Source: Sphaerosporella brunnea
Taxonomy: Eukaryota > Ascomycota > Pezizomycetes > Pezizales > Pyronemataceae
DNA length: 64,000 bases
Direction of reading: 5' to 3'
Assembly (NCBI GenBank): GCA_008704415.1
Contig: VXIS01000197.1
Location: 25,448-89,447 of the forward strand
Part shown: in pieces, positions 1 through 10,426 of the stretch
Numbering within the stretch: position 1 is the first letter of the stretch
Layout: the number at the start of each line of letters is the position of its first letter
Notes under the pieces: generated by a model
Seen by the model: the letters and a program-made list of their open reading frames with translations, nothing else
Told to the model about the DNA's origin: nothing
Databases searched by the model: none
Translations under genes and position numbers: made by a program

Positions 1-2399
1 CCAAAGCTGCATGCACTCTATGATGATCATAAGAGAAGCTTAAGCTGCGCCCTTCAGCCAAGGTGGACGCATGTCAGCCGCCAATTTCAGTGATTACTGG
101 TGCAGTACCCGGACCATGTTGTCTTAGACAAAGCACTTGTGATGCTTGTCCGCCGGTGAACATAAAGCCTGGGTATCTATCTTACCACTTCTCAGATGAT
201 TCTTCATAAAAACTCAACTGGTTAACAAGACGGATCTTCACGGATGGTAATACTTTTGGCAGACCGGTTCAACGGCACGCAGATGGTGCATCCCATCGCT
301 AGGAAAGTTCTTTTCGGAAGCGGGTATCGGCCGGTACTGAATACCTCTCGACTCAGTGGAATACGATTGCACGCAGCTGCTCGCCAACGAACACCAATAA
401 TAAACAACGGCTACCCTCCCTCAAACACGGGTACAACTTCCACGGATGTACTCCACATACATTCGAGAAAACGCACTGCAGGCCATCTGGAATTGATTCA
501 GGCAGAATCTTGGAACATATGAAATGGACAAGGTAACAACTACCTGCCACTGTAGCGTGACGTTCTTCCATTTCCTCATGTGTAGTTAGATTGAATGTCT
601 CGCCGCCTCGCCGAAGCTTTCTGATCAGCACCTTCCGATTTCCGAGTACCCCGCACTGATGATTGAAAGCAGTCCGCATCTCCACGTCGCCTTTTCTTTT
701 ACCACACCCCACTTTGCATATCCTAGAATGCAGCCATGATTTCCTCACCACTTTGACTGGACATGACATGTGCTGCATGTATATCGAATGCTTGTACATA
801 TTACATCCCACTCTCCGCCAAGAACTTCAGCCCTTCATGACGCTTCCACACCACACACCCTCCATCGAATAAGCTTAACGAAGCTATTTTTGCAAAACAG
901 ATCTGCACGGATGCGGAAACTTGCAGGAAATCAGTTGATAGGTCTATAGAGTATATCGATAGTCAGCTTGTGATATAACGAGGCTCTGCTGGTGGCCTAG
1001 CTAGGAGTTTCAACGGATAGCCCCGTGTCAGCAAAGTCCAAAGAGACGAGCATCTCCCCGTCGCAAACGCGCTACCATCAGCCCCCAGAGCCTGATGTCT
1101 GTTGTGCAGGTGTGCCGATAGTCGCTCTCAGTGAAAGGCTCCCGCGGCTGATAAAGACCTGCAGTAGACGTTGAGCCGACGCTGCAGCCGGAAGTCATCT
1201 GCCTTCAAAGCGGCATGTCTCAGGCGCAACCTGTTGCCAATGTCTGTCGAATGCAGATAGCCAGATGCCGAGCTGTCCATTTTGTAACTCGGTACTGGGA
1301 TAAAGAACGACAATGCAGGCGCCACATGCAGCTGCAGTCGATTGAAAACTTCAAGCCACGCAACAGGAAGGGGGCCGCTTTGAGCTGCGCGCAAGCGAAA
1401 ATAAAAGCCACTTTGGCTTGGGAGGCCCCGAAGTTCTTCATATGGTTGGGGACTCCTAGTCACTGTGGGATTTCTGACATTCATTTCGCTTAGTAACACA
1501 TACAAAAGTGCCGAGTGATGAGCGTGAATCTTCATATAACTGACATTTGTCCCCGGGGAGGGTCCTATTTTCTCAACAACCAGGCAGAATTCGGAAATTC
1601 TGAGTTAATCAGTCGATAGAGCGAGCGAAAACTAGGCCCCTGATAGTGTTATTTTTTAAAATAACTTTTTTTTGGTTGAGGATGCTCTGTCCAAAGTCAG
1701 GGTACCCAAACCCCTCCGTCTTTAGGTGTCCCCAACCATAGCACTTAAATTGTGGAAAGGCCGCACTCCTTCCAGGCCTACTCTGAGGGCAAATACTTCC
1801 TTCGCGTTACAACGGCACAGAGGCGCCTCAAATGCATGGCACCTTCGGTACTGGGATAAAGTATGACAACAATACTACAGGTAGATAAGGGAAGCTGAGA
1901 GGAAGCAATTGCTTTTGAGATTGCGAGGCTGAGATTTTATTTACTTGTGCATATGTGTGTGACTCGACAGGTGTTTCTCGTCCATGGGACGCCGCGCGCA
2001 CACATTACCCTTTCAATCAAGCTGAAGGAATAAGGAATTGAAGGATCGCCCTCTGTTCATGTACATTGTACTCTCTGCGGGTGCTAACTCCCGATCGCGT
2101 CATGTAATTACTAGTGCACGAGCCGAGATCTCCACATACTTAAAGTAGGTCCCGCATTGAATGAGGATTTAAAGACCAACCTCCTAGCTAATAAATAATA
2201 AATTTCAAGATCTGAGTGATAAAGAGGCCGGAACGCCAGCCGCGGGTAAACGTAGAAACATCACTCACTACCTCGGGACTCGCCGAATTTTAAGCAACAC
2301 AGGAAGAATGGCAACGTGCTGAGGCGAGCGAGCAAAATTCCGGGTTCACAAACAATGATGATGGTGGGCTTGACATGCTTGATTACCGGCCACAGGGGA
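1..2399. other. Intergenic stretch, no recognised gene
   Basis: I see no gene I can support here. A minus-strand open frame of about 150 codons (353-811) looks faintly coding but matches no family I know. A perfect 13-bp inverted repeat lies at 1441-1453 and 1728-1740 and could be the remains of a small DNA transposon. The rest is unstructured. Confidence 0.5.
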
Positions 2400-2715
2400 T
2401 TTTTTTTTTTTGTTTCAATCATACTATTCGGCCGCTTGCGGCCATGACATAAAGAGTACATGTAGGCTGCTTAGGGGCCTACAGTCGGGTGTGTCTTTTG
2501 TAGGAGAGAGGACGTAAGGAAACACAGGAAAGAAAATGACTCTCAAACTGGTCGTCTTTACATTCTTGGCTTCTCAGGCCAGGCCCCAATCTTTGTGTTC
2601 GCTAGGAAATCCAGCACGGCCTTGGTACTTCGTTCGTCTGCTAACAGGACCTTGATGGGGGTGGTGACTTTCTTTCTCCCACTCCTTATCTTTCCTTCTT
2701 GCGCCGGTGTCGTGT
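2400..2715 (-). mobile_element. 5'-truncated LINE fragment (3' end of ORF2 plus 3' UTR)
   Basis: This is the 3' end of a non-LTR retrotransposon on the minus strand. Reading right to left, a C-terminal ORF2 segment containing VLLADERSTKAVLDFLA is followed by a 3' UTR with the hairpin GCCGCAAGCGGC and an A-rich tail (the T-run at 2401-2411). The same order recurs in the fragments at 2748, 3935 and 7704. The pattern of a variable domain ending in AVLDFL..T.VG is typical of the C-terminus of fungal Tad-like elements. The fragment is too short to be active. Confidence 0.65.
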
Positions 2716-2747
2716 TGTCACTGTCTAGGGTTCGGGTGCATTGGAAG

Positions 2748-3590
2748 GTTTTTGTTTTAATCATGTTGTATTCGGCCGCATGCGGCCATGACATACCATA
2801 CATAAAAGCGGAAGCAAAGCTCGGAGTCCTATGTGGGGCCTGCACCTCAAAGGAAAAGAGATCAATGAAAGTCGCACCAGATGTAAATGCGAACTAAGGA
2901 GAGTCGTGACCAAACACAAGAAGAAAGAGGTCAGAAACCATCGTAGACCTTAGCCGGCCATAATCCAACTTTGGTGCTATCTAGAAAAGCCATCACCACC
3001 TCCGTACAGCGTTCGTCAAACAACAGGTATTCATCCTCCGTCTCTTTTGACCGTCCGTTGTAGCAGCCTCCACTGCCTTCCACAATACGGCCTGCTCCCT
3101 GCGCCAACGAGCGCAGAACTTAAACAGGTGCTCCCTTGTCTGGACTGAGGTGCCCGAGCAGTGCCAGCACTTGTCAGTGTCGCGTCTTCCCGTCTTCTGA
3201 AGGTAAGGGGGCCGTAGGCGCCTTGTCGAGTTTGAGCTGGAAGAAGCGCGTAGCCAGCGACTTCTTGGTCCGGAATGCGCTTGCGGCTGTCTTCTTAGAA
3301 CGTTTATAGTAGGCCTTGGGCCCGGCAGCGCTTGAGGAGCCAGTTGTTTTGGTCTTGGTTCTTGGCCAGGGTGACGCAGCGGCTGATCGAGGCGAGCGAC
3401 GTGGTGGTGGCGAGGAGATCGTCAGCCGGAGGCTTGATGCGGTTGTCCTTGGCTGATCGGCCGGTTCATTGCCGAGCACGTTCGAGTGGCCAGGAACCCG
3501 TCGGAACATTGGGCAGCTTAGAGACTTGAAATGGGCAAAAGTCGAGGCCTGCCTGATTGTAATGGACGCCAACCAGCTAGGGAAAAGCTA
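2748..3590 (-). mobile_element. Degenerate Tad-like LINE, RNase H and zinc-knuckle end
   Basis: This is a longer decayed LINE copy on the minus strand. The open frame 3572-3174 contains VPGHSNVLGNEPAD, the conserved end of the RNase H domain carried by many fungal Tad-clade elements. Further downstream, at about 3170-3120, a translated stretch reads KCWHCSGTSVQTREHLF. This is the CCHC-like motif that follows RNase H in these ORF2 proteins. Stops and frame changes break the remainder. The copy ends with the GCCGCATGCGGC hairpin (about 2770-2785) and an A-rich tail at 2748-2757. It lies directly next to a second 3' fragment at 2400-2715, so two insertions of one family sit head to tail. Confidence 0.75.
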
Positions 3591-3934
3591 GCTTCTAACA
3601 ATTTATGTAGAGCCAAGAATGCGAAACACAGGATGAGTGTAATGTAGGATCCATTATATAATTATGCTACTGTATGCTTTGAAAGGGTCGTGATCAATCA
3701 TGATTCGCCGGCAGTACAGTGCTTCATGCGATATTGGCGCAAACTTGGCGACGGTTTGGTAATATACCGGTCTCCTGCCGTTTCGTTTGGCGGTATATGA
3801 TCTTGTTAGACCCCTACCACCGAGTAGGTGATTGTTGGTGATTGATGCGGTGGTGGCCCAGCTTTAGAATAGAGTGCTTGATTGTGTATCAGCAGTGGCA
3901 AAGGCTGTGGCGGTGGTGGCGTTGCTGGTCTGCA

Positions 3935-4090
3935 ATTAACCGCTTGCGGCCATGGCATACATAGAAAAGAGAGACTGTGCTACCCCTAGGACTAAAGATC
4001 CCACTGCCGGGGCCTGCGGCTCTCCTAAAGAAATAGTGACTAACTTACCTCTGGCTACTTCGACAAAACGAGGCAGTGGCTATGGAGCTG
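3935..4090 (-). mobile_element. LINE 3' UTR fragment
   Basis: This short remnant shares the hairpin (CCGCTTGCGG on the plus strand) and the adjoining 3' UTR text with the copy at 7704-8066. The shared part includes the GACTGTGCTACCCCTAGG block and the GGGGCCTGCG block. The A-rich tail has been lost. Confidence 0.55.
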
Positions 4091-4625
4091 CACATATTAG
4101 CAAAGATTGAACATCATCGGGCGTTAGCTTTCGGTAGTCGGGCCCACATTGCATACTCCGGTAAGAAGATTATTCCGTGCTTCGTATTTGTAATCCGGAG
4201 TCTCCAGCATATGTCGGATCTCTTTTACTATATCACTTCTGGATAAATGACGTGTCAATGAACTTCTGATAATTTGATACGCTCCTCAATACTCACCGGC
4301 CGAAAAGAGGTGCACTTTGCGCTACAAGTATACAATAGAGTATATCAGCTCCGAATAAGGATTGACTGTGAGCGGCAAGCATGTTAAATGTATCTTTCGT
4401 TACCGGAGAAAGGGCGCCTTTCGGCTAGATATGAACGCAAGGGTGACGCCGATCATCTTGCGGGAACAACAAGAACCTGGAGGTTTGGAACTCAAGCCGT
4501 GCCGAATATCCGTTAGCAAGGCTAAAAGTTGACATACTACGAACATAAATATCGTTCGCTCAGTCCTGAGTACGAGTACAGTACCCCATCAATACGTCAA
4601 CCCATCAACAAACCCTGCAATAAAA
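4091..4625. other. Upstream region of the PEBP gene
   Basis: No coding region is seen. A TATA-like CATAAATA at 4544-4551 lies about 75-80 bp upstream of the PEBP start and could set its transcription start. Confidence 0.35.
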
Positions 4626-5210
4626 ATGTTGAACCTCCTCAGACCTAGCCATATCTCTCTCCTTCTCCTGGGCATATCCAGCCTGACAGGCGCCCAAATC
4701 CCTCCTCAATGGACCTCCGGCTTCTCGCCTGCCATCTCCCTCACCGCGTTCTTCAACGGCGTCGAGATCAGCACTGGCCAATCCATCCCCCTCTCTGAAA
4801 CCAAATCTTCACCCACCTTCGCACTCGGCAAGAATAGCGTCACATGCGCTGAGTCAAAATACATCATCATTGCACTCGACCCCGACGCACCTTCCTGGGC
4901 ATCCCCAGTGCTCCACTTCATGAACACCAACTTCTCAGCCGCCGAGCTGGAGGAAGGCAGCAAGAACCTAACCAGCACCAACAAGAACGCAACGGCGCCA
5001 TGGCTCGACCCGGCACCCCCGGCGGGCACGGGTCCACATCGCTACATTTTCCTCCTTTTCGAGCAGCCGGAGGGGAATTTCCATGTGAAGGACGTGCCCG
5101 GAACTTCCACCTCTGACAGGCTCACATTTGACGTTGAGCGCTGGAGAAAGGACAATCACCTCCACAATGCGGTGGCAGGAACTTATTTCCTTGCTGAAGC
5201 TGCTTCGTGA
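4626..5210 (+). CDS. Secreted PEBP (phosphatidylethanolamine-binding) family protein
   Basis: This is a complete single-exon protein of 194 residues. The N-terminus (MLNLLRPSHISLLLLGISSL, then TGAQ) is a typical signal peptide, so the product is probably secreted or wall-associated. The PEBP core is clear: DPDAPS in the middle followed by a histidine (VLHFMNTNF), then PPAGTGPHRYIFLLFEQP, the conserved second half of the anion-binding pocket. Several N-x-S/T sites fit a secreted glycoprotein. Fungal secreted PEBPs are about 190-250 residues, so the gene looks full length. The start sits in a good context (AAAAATG) and is the only ATG ahead of the signal peptide. The ligand and role are unknown; the family includes carboxypeptidase inhibitors and lipid or phosphoprotein binders. 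Its neighbours, a LINE graveyard and a MITE, give no functional hint. Confidence 0.92.
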   Translation: MLNLLRPSHISLLLLGISSLTGAQIPPQWTSGFSPAISLTAFFNGVEISTGQSIPLSETKSSPTFALGKNSVTCAESKYIIIALDPDAPSWASPVLHFMNTNFSAAELEEGSKNLTSTNKNATAPWLDPAPPAGTGPHRYIFLLFEQPEGNFHVKDVPGTSTSDRLTFDVERWRKDNHLHNAVAGTYFLAEAAS

Positions 5211-5583
5211 TTTGATGTGCACGGTAAGGCTGAAATGTCAACATTTCTTGGTTCCACGGTTGAAGTTTACTGAGAATGGCATAGGACCGGCCTCGGGATT
5301 GTCCCGGAATGGTGGGTCTGGCGCTAGTGCGACGGCGCGGCCCTTCGTTTATCGGCCGAAGATGGGGGGAGGGGGTCCTTAGATGTGATTTCAGTGTAGG
5401 CCAGGGAGTTGATGTGTAACAATGCGATAAATCTTGATGACCTGCAGGTGAACATGTGGCTAGGGGAACTATCCGGATTCATGGCGTGCCCCGAGACATT
5501 ATGGTACCGGATCTACTGGGACGAAGTGCGTTAGCCACGGTGGCTCAGTGACTGTGCCACAGCTGCCGTGAGAATTTAGCAAC
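5211..5583. other. 3' flank of the PEBP gene
   Basis: Presumed 3' UTR and spacer. I see no gene or clear repeat here. Confidence 0.3.
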
Positions 5584-5946
5584 GCTACTATGGTGAAAGG
5601 GCCCTAGAACCATGGCCTTCGTTAGTGGGTCTGACAAGCGAGTGATGAACGGTGACACGTCGGCGTCTGCTCTTAATGAGACAAAATTTTAGAAAAAAAA
5701 TAACTTAAATGATTAAAACAAAGTCCATCAAGTGTCCGCACACCTGCTCGTCGTTGACTGCGGCAGTACCAAATAGGAGGCGTAGGAAAGACTGGACGCG
5801 TCGGGGAGACTCGTAGTCCGGCCGCTCCATGCCCGATGATTTTGGGTGCGCCGACGTGTCACTCGTAATCACTCGCTTATCAGACCCGGGTAACCACTAA
5901 CGAAGGTCATGGTTCTACTCGAGTAGGGCCCTTGCACCATAAGCGG
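5584..5946. mobile_element. MITE with about 75-bp terminal inverted repeats
   Basis: The two ends are inverted copies of each other. The left arm begins CTATGGTGAAAGGGCCC and continues through CATGGCCTTCGTTAGTGG and AAGCGAGTGATG to GTGACACGTCGGCG. The right arm, read on the minus strand, begins CTTATGGTGCAAGGGCCC and runs through the same blocks in the same order, with two short insertions. The middle is AT-rich and non-coding. This is the form of a non-autonomous DNA transposon. The exact outer ends and the target duplication are unclear. Confidence 0.75.
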
Positions 5947-6589
5947 ATTTTTAAGTGTTGGGACACCTAACCCACAGCCTCAGAAAAAGCGAAAAATCGC
6001 TATCGCCACTGGCTTTGGCCCAAAAAAAAATCGTGAGCTGGCTCATAATTGATGGGAAAGCCCCCTCAAAAAATTTGCCGTGTTTTTGATGGTTAGCGGT
6101 GTTCCAAGACTTAAAAATCCCCGAGCAGGCTTGAGGGTGACTCATGGCCGCATCATAAAAGATCACTCGCCTCATATCGCGGCGTTTGACTGTCGCAGTC
6201 CGAAGTTTTTTGAATTGTAGAGCACTTTTATGGATGCGACAGGGTTTGTATTTGTTTGTAATCATGCAACAGGGATCATTTTTACGTTAACTTACCATGA
6301 GTGATAGTCCGTGATCGTAGCTACTGCGAGTGATATTGGATGATCAAGGCCCCCAACCATAAGGACTTAAGAGAAGGCCCGGAGCGCAGCGGGGTTACAA
6401 TGTGGAAAGATGAATTAACGGGGGTCGCAGGCTTGGTAGGAGAGCCTGGCGGCAGTAGGAGAACGATTGTAACATGTGTAGTTGTCGTCAGGGGTGTTCA
6501 ATTGTCGCCACGGCTGTTTAGCAGTCTGAGGGAGAGCATAGTGGCAGGGGCAAAAAAATCGAAAAAAAAGAAATACGAAACAAAACCTA
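5947..6589. other. AT-rich spacer, possible transposon debris
   Basis: No gene is supported. A motif at about 6350-6370 (CCAACCATAAGGACTTAAG) resembles the right end of the MITE and the sequence near 1730, so this may be more DNA-transposon debris. Confidence 0.25.
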
Positions 6590-7059
6590 AGGCCCTCGAA
6601 CTGGTCGGAGTCCAAGTTCGAAAGGTCGCACTCGGACTCGTCCCCATGCGGCGTCGCTCCCTCCTCCACCGCCTCCACCTCCTCCACCTCCTGAATTTCC
6701 TCCCTCTCCTCGCCGTTGGTTTCTTCCTGCTCCCACTTCTCCTCGTTTTCGCCGTGTCCTCGTCCGCTTCGTCCTGACGGTGCGTCATCTCACCCTCCTC
6801 CTTCACCATCACCTTCTTGATGATCGCGTGGGCGTAGCGGGACGAAGATCCCACGCCACATCGTGATAGCCCGTTCTCCCCAAGGAGGCCTCCGATGGGC
6901 CTCGGGGAGCTCATAAACAGTAGTAGACGTATTTGTCTTTTCGCTGCTTGATGTGGTGGGAGGCGTAGGAAAACTTGACTCTCTGCTTCCGGGTTAGAGG
7001 TTGGTTGGCATTGGTCGCCTTTTTGAGAATGGATTTGGGTGCAGATTTGGCCCCAACAT
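6590..7059 (-). pseudogene. Decayed paralog of the acidic-tail gene at 22641-23165
   Basis: Read on the minus strand this matches the intact gene at 22641-23165 along its whole length, but the frame is broken. The N-terminal block (KSAPKSILKKA, then QPLTRKQRVKFS and HHIKQRKDKYVYY) is nearly identical to the intact protein. The ATG at 7059 is out of frame with it. After VYY the sequence shifts frame and several indels follow, although nucleotide similarity to the central part (CACGATGTGGCGT..GATCT) can still be traced. A Glu/Asp-rich tail appears in another frame near 6690-6600, matching the acidic C-terminus of the intact gene. The homology extends into the 5' leader. This is a pseudogene of a lineage-specific family. 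Confidence 0.75.
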
Positions 7060-7356
7060 TTTTGTGGTTGGTCGTGGTTTGGTCGATTGGGAAAAGGGAT
7101 TGGGTGATGAGTCGGAAGGAGGCTCGGATTGGTGGTATGCATAATCCTCCTCGCTCAGGTGCCGGGTTGTTTATCACTGCCAGTGTTTGCGTTGCCAGTC
7201 CCAAGAGGGGCCGGGGGTACTTTATACGCACGTACACGCTTCACTGGAGAGCACTCGATCTTTCAAAGCCCGCCCGGCTTGCAGGCCTTGAAGCCTGGCT
7301 GAGTAAAAAGCCGCTCAGGCTAGATTATTTACCCCAGCTATGGCTATTTCGGCTGC

Positions 7357-8223
7357 CTATCGAGAACACTGGAGTTGGGAGTAAATAGGGGCGGGTAGCG
7401 ACACCCCAACACTGGAGGTATCAATCGTGTGTACGTTATTCACTGTGCTCGCAGACAACCAGAATGTTGCTCCACACTGGCTATTCTGAACTTGGCGGTC
7501 CTCAACCTCTTCACTCATACTGTAAGGTTCGCACTTCGATGGTCTAATCCGGAAAAGTATTGCACGGATGTCTGTTCGAAAACCATAAGATGGTTCCAAG
7601 AAGGTAAATCGCCAACGGCGCTCGTGTTGTACCCATCCGTTGCCTTTCGATCGTACGTGGAATGTTAAGCGCGCCAATGAACGCGAATCAACGTGTTCTT
7701 TTTTTGTTTTAATCATATTGTATTCGACCGCTTGCGGTCATGACATATAGTGAGAGAAGAGACTATGCTGCCCCTTAGGCTGGGCCTACTACTGGGGCCT
7801 GCGCCTTCTAAGGAAAGGAAATCAAGGAAATCACACTAGATAGAAGATTGTATGAAGGAAATTCGTGAATGTGAACGCCCTTCTCGGGCAACGCTCCAAC
7901 ATTGGTAGTGCTCAGGAAGCTCATCACTGCCCCCGTACGCATGTCATCTGCCAGTAAAGCGGTGGTAGGGGTGGCCGGCCACCGCTTCTGCCTCTCTTCT
8001 TTTGTGGCGTCCTTACCCGCCTTCCATAGGACCATCTGTTCGCTATTCCACCTCTTACAGAATTGAAATCAACGTGTTCTTTTTGCAGGGTATAAACGCG
8101 CACGTACTCCGTTAGCCTGGCGCTCCAGCCGCTGGTAGTCGTCAACCTGAATGGAGAACAGTGGTCCATGCATTTACCATTATGAAAACTCAACGACACA
8201 TCACCGACGGTGCTCGCGTACAT
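7357..8223 (-). pseudogene. Open frame of unknown function interrupted by a LINE
   Basis: Two minus-strand open frames, 8223 to about 8067 and 7703 to 7357, are in the same frame once the LINE at 7704-8066 and one copy of its target duplication are ignored. The upstream part ends ..RVYTLQKEHVD and the downstream part resumes KEHVDSRSLARLTFHVR.., with KEHVD encoded by the duplicated target. The pre-insertion frame would have been about 170 codons. I do not recognise the protein; it could also be an older repeat rather than a host gene. No intron signals were needed to join it. Confidence 0.45.
7704..8066 (-). mobile_element. 5'-truncated LINE insertion with 18-bp target-site duplication
   Basis: A 363-bp LINE 3' end is flanked by perfect 18-bp direct repeats, AATCAACGTGTTCTTTTT, at 7686-7703 and 8067-8084. 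On the minus strand it carries the ORF2 C-terminus (ALLADDMRTGAVMSFLSTT..VGALPE), the 3' UTR, the GACCGCAAGCGGTC hairpin and an A-rich tail (ATTAAAACAAAA). The intact duplication marks this as the youngest LINE insertion in the window. Truncation from the 5' end is normal for target-primed reverse transcription. Confidence 0.88.
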
Positions 8224-9268
8224 GGATCATGTAACGCCGTCTAGCAGGAACACCAATCGCCTGCAAAATAGGTGCAGTTTGGTTCATCTTGTCGAAGTCC
8301 ATTTCTAATTTCGTTCCCCTTAGCAAAGCCAGTCCTGAACGGCGAAAGAGGAGGGTTCGAATCCGATGAAAGTGGCAAGTCAGCGCTATTCCACCTGACT
8401 TCCTGGACAGCCAAAACGCCTAGCAAGCTTGGAGATTGAGGCTACGTGGGGGCCCTACAGTGCCAGGGGGTCGCGAAACGCTGATTTAATCTTTTGCTAT
8501 TACAAACATCGGACATCGCTGTTCCAACTTGACGTTACCAGTACATTCTGTGATGAGGCAATCATCTTACATGTGGAGACCCGGTCGTACCCGTGACCTG
8601 TGGCCCTGGATGCCACCTGGCGTAATTGATCTTTTGTTGCTTCAAGTATCGTTGCTTACTCCTAATGTGCGCCAACCGACGGCAATGGCCTACACTATTT
8701 CCACAGTGGCGGAGAGGGGCCTCTATTCTTTTGACTTGTGCTGGACCATCCAGAGGCTCGACCATCCAGAGGCTCGTTGTGTGTGCTCGTTTCCAGACGC
8801 TTGGCAGAATTTATACCCAACGCGCCTTGAAGTAAGCGCGGTAGCGTTAGACTTTCAAAAGCATATTTGAAAAGCCGATAAAACCACCATATTACCAGTC
8901 CGGTACTTTACCGGTCCAATTCTAAATTTCGGGAACGAATGCGGCTTAGCCTTATCGAAATAATAGTTTACTCGGCTTTGTGCCGTCGATGTCCGCGACT
9001 GTGGTGTTTTTGGCAATCGATCAGAGCAGCGCGTCTCTTTAGCTCGAACTGTCGACGGCGCGGCATGTGGCAATGCGGTGATCTTCCGATACCCGTGTCT
9101 CGGAGTCGTTCCATTTCCAGAGGATTTTGCACCTTGTATTGGAATAGAAATGATCGTCCAGGTTTCTTCAATAGATTAGGTGATGATGCCGTAACCCGGC
9201 GGCGATGCCGGATACGCGGGATTCCCTTTCACCGAGTATCACGGCAGGCTCGATCCTCCAGCTGCTGC
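8224..9268. other. Spacer without a recognised gene
   Basis: No gene is supported. A 16-bp unit (ACCATCCAGAGGCTCG) is tandemly duplicated at about 8744-8775. A tRNA B-box-like GGTTCGAATCC near 8354 has no matching tRNA fold. Confidence 0.35.
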
Positions 9269-9980
9269 TTAGATCGCCGCTTGTGTTCTCCGGGCGAAGG
9301 AAAAAGAAGAGAAAATAGAAAATCTCCCAGGGACTACTACTGTTCGTTCTAGATCCGCTTTGGGTGCAGATTTACAGGTAAGTGCCCCCACGAGGGCATC
9401 ACGACTTAAGAGTACTCGCAATCCACTCCCTGCTGGCCAGCTCCACTTCAGCACGCTATACAGTGCGCCGCCACTCTTCAAACGTCCTTCGATCCCTTTC
9501 CACAATCTTCTTGGCAGCAATCTCACAGGCGCTGGATACACCGCTTCAATCAGCCCCCGTCCGCTGCCCTCTCTCTCAGCCACACGACCATACCTGTTAA
9601 ACTCCTCCATCGTCACAATAGGCGTTTTCTCGCTCTCAGCCGTCTCCGGCGCCTCGGGGGGTACATCGCCACCACGCTCGATCTGTACAAGCCGCTGCTG
9701 CAACAGCATCATCGCATCTTTCAGTGCCGCGTCAACCTGTGGGGAGTTGCCGGGCTTGCAGCGCTCGGTTTGGATGATGGAGAGTTGGCGCTTAACGGCT
9801 ATGAGGGCGCGTTCATCTGCGGTTAGAGGAGGTGCTGGGGCCGGTGAGGGGGCGGTCGCCGCGGCTGCGTTAGGTGTTAGTTTTTGCCACTGCAGTATAC
9901 GGCCGGGGAGGGGGAAGGGTACCTGAGGAGCTGGACATGCGCGAGGACAAGCGGGTGAAGAGACTGCGGATGCGGGCCAT
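9269..9980 (-). CDS. Two-exon protein of unknown function, possibly mitochondrial
   Basis: Exon 1 is 9980-9923, the intron 9922-9865 (58 nt: GTACCC donor, CTAAC branch, ACGCAG acceptor) and exon 2 is 9864-9269. Together they encode 217 residues. The N-terminus MARIRSLFTRLSSRMSSSS is rich in Arg and Ser with no acidic residues, which suggests a mitochondrial presequence. A Pro/Ala linker, a helical segment (DERALIAVKRQLSIIQTE and LKDAMMLLQQRLVQIE) and a C-terminal basic part follow. I do not recognise a family. The start was chosen because it gives clean splicing into the long exon-2 frame. A TATA-like AT-rich stretch lies near 10090-10105. The last 30 or so residues are less convincing, so the true end could be earlier by splicing. 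Confidence 0.6.
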
Positions 9981-10285
9981 GGTGGTGAGGTCGAGTGGGG
10001 CGTGGTAGGCGGGGACGCATTGATCTGGTTGAGAGCACGGGTGAGAAGGCAAAAAATTGAGTGATGGATCAAGCCCAGTCCAAGATCTGCTATACATATA
10101 ATAGCACTCGTCTTATTCTATTGGGAGCTATAAGAAATCCTTTGAATTGTTAAGTTCTCATGGTTTATTATGGAGTTTTTCATTTACGATACCAACAAAC
10201 CGGGAGTTTTCGTTTGTTCTTAGAGGCTACCCGCTTTCATCATTTAACTATGTTGGACGCTTTCCAAAGGAAGATGAGATTCGTG

Positions 10286-10426
10286 TCACATTTCCTTGTA
10301 CTCATCGCTATCCCCAACCTCGATCCTCCTGGCGGTCTCTTCGCATGCCTCGGTGCTTCGTCGACTGTCTTGCGAGAGTCCCACGTTTACCTTTACTTTC
10401 GCAGGGTCCGCGTTGGATAGTGCCAT
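10286..10426 (-). CDS. Small open frame or first exon, unknown
   Basis: A 46-codon minus-strand frame starts at ATG 10426, just after a TATATAGG-like stretch. Codon use looks coding (MALSNADPAKVKVNVGLSQD and onward). It may be a first exon, since a GTTGGG donor-like site follows GAG near the end. Nothing downstream could be joined with confidence. Confidence 0.25.
   Translation of the reverse strand: MALSNADPAKVKVNVGLSQDSRRSTEACEETARRIEVGDSDEYKEM

Noticed and set aside
8330..8370. tRNA B-box-like GGTTCGAATCC
   Set aside because: The flanking stems do not pair and no A box lies at tRNA spacing.
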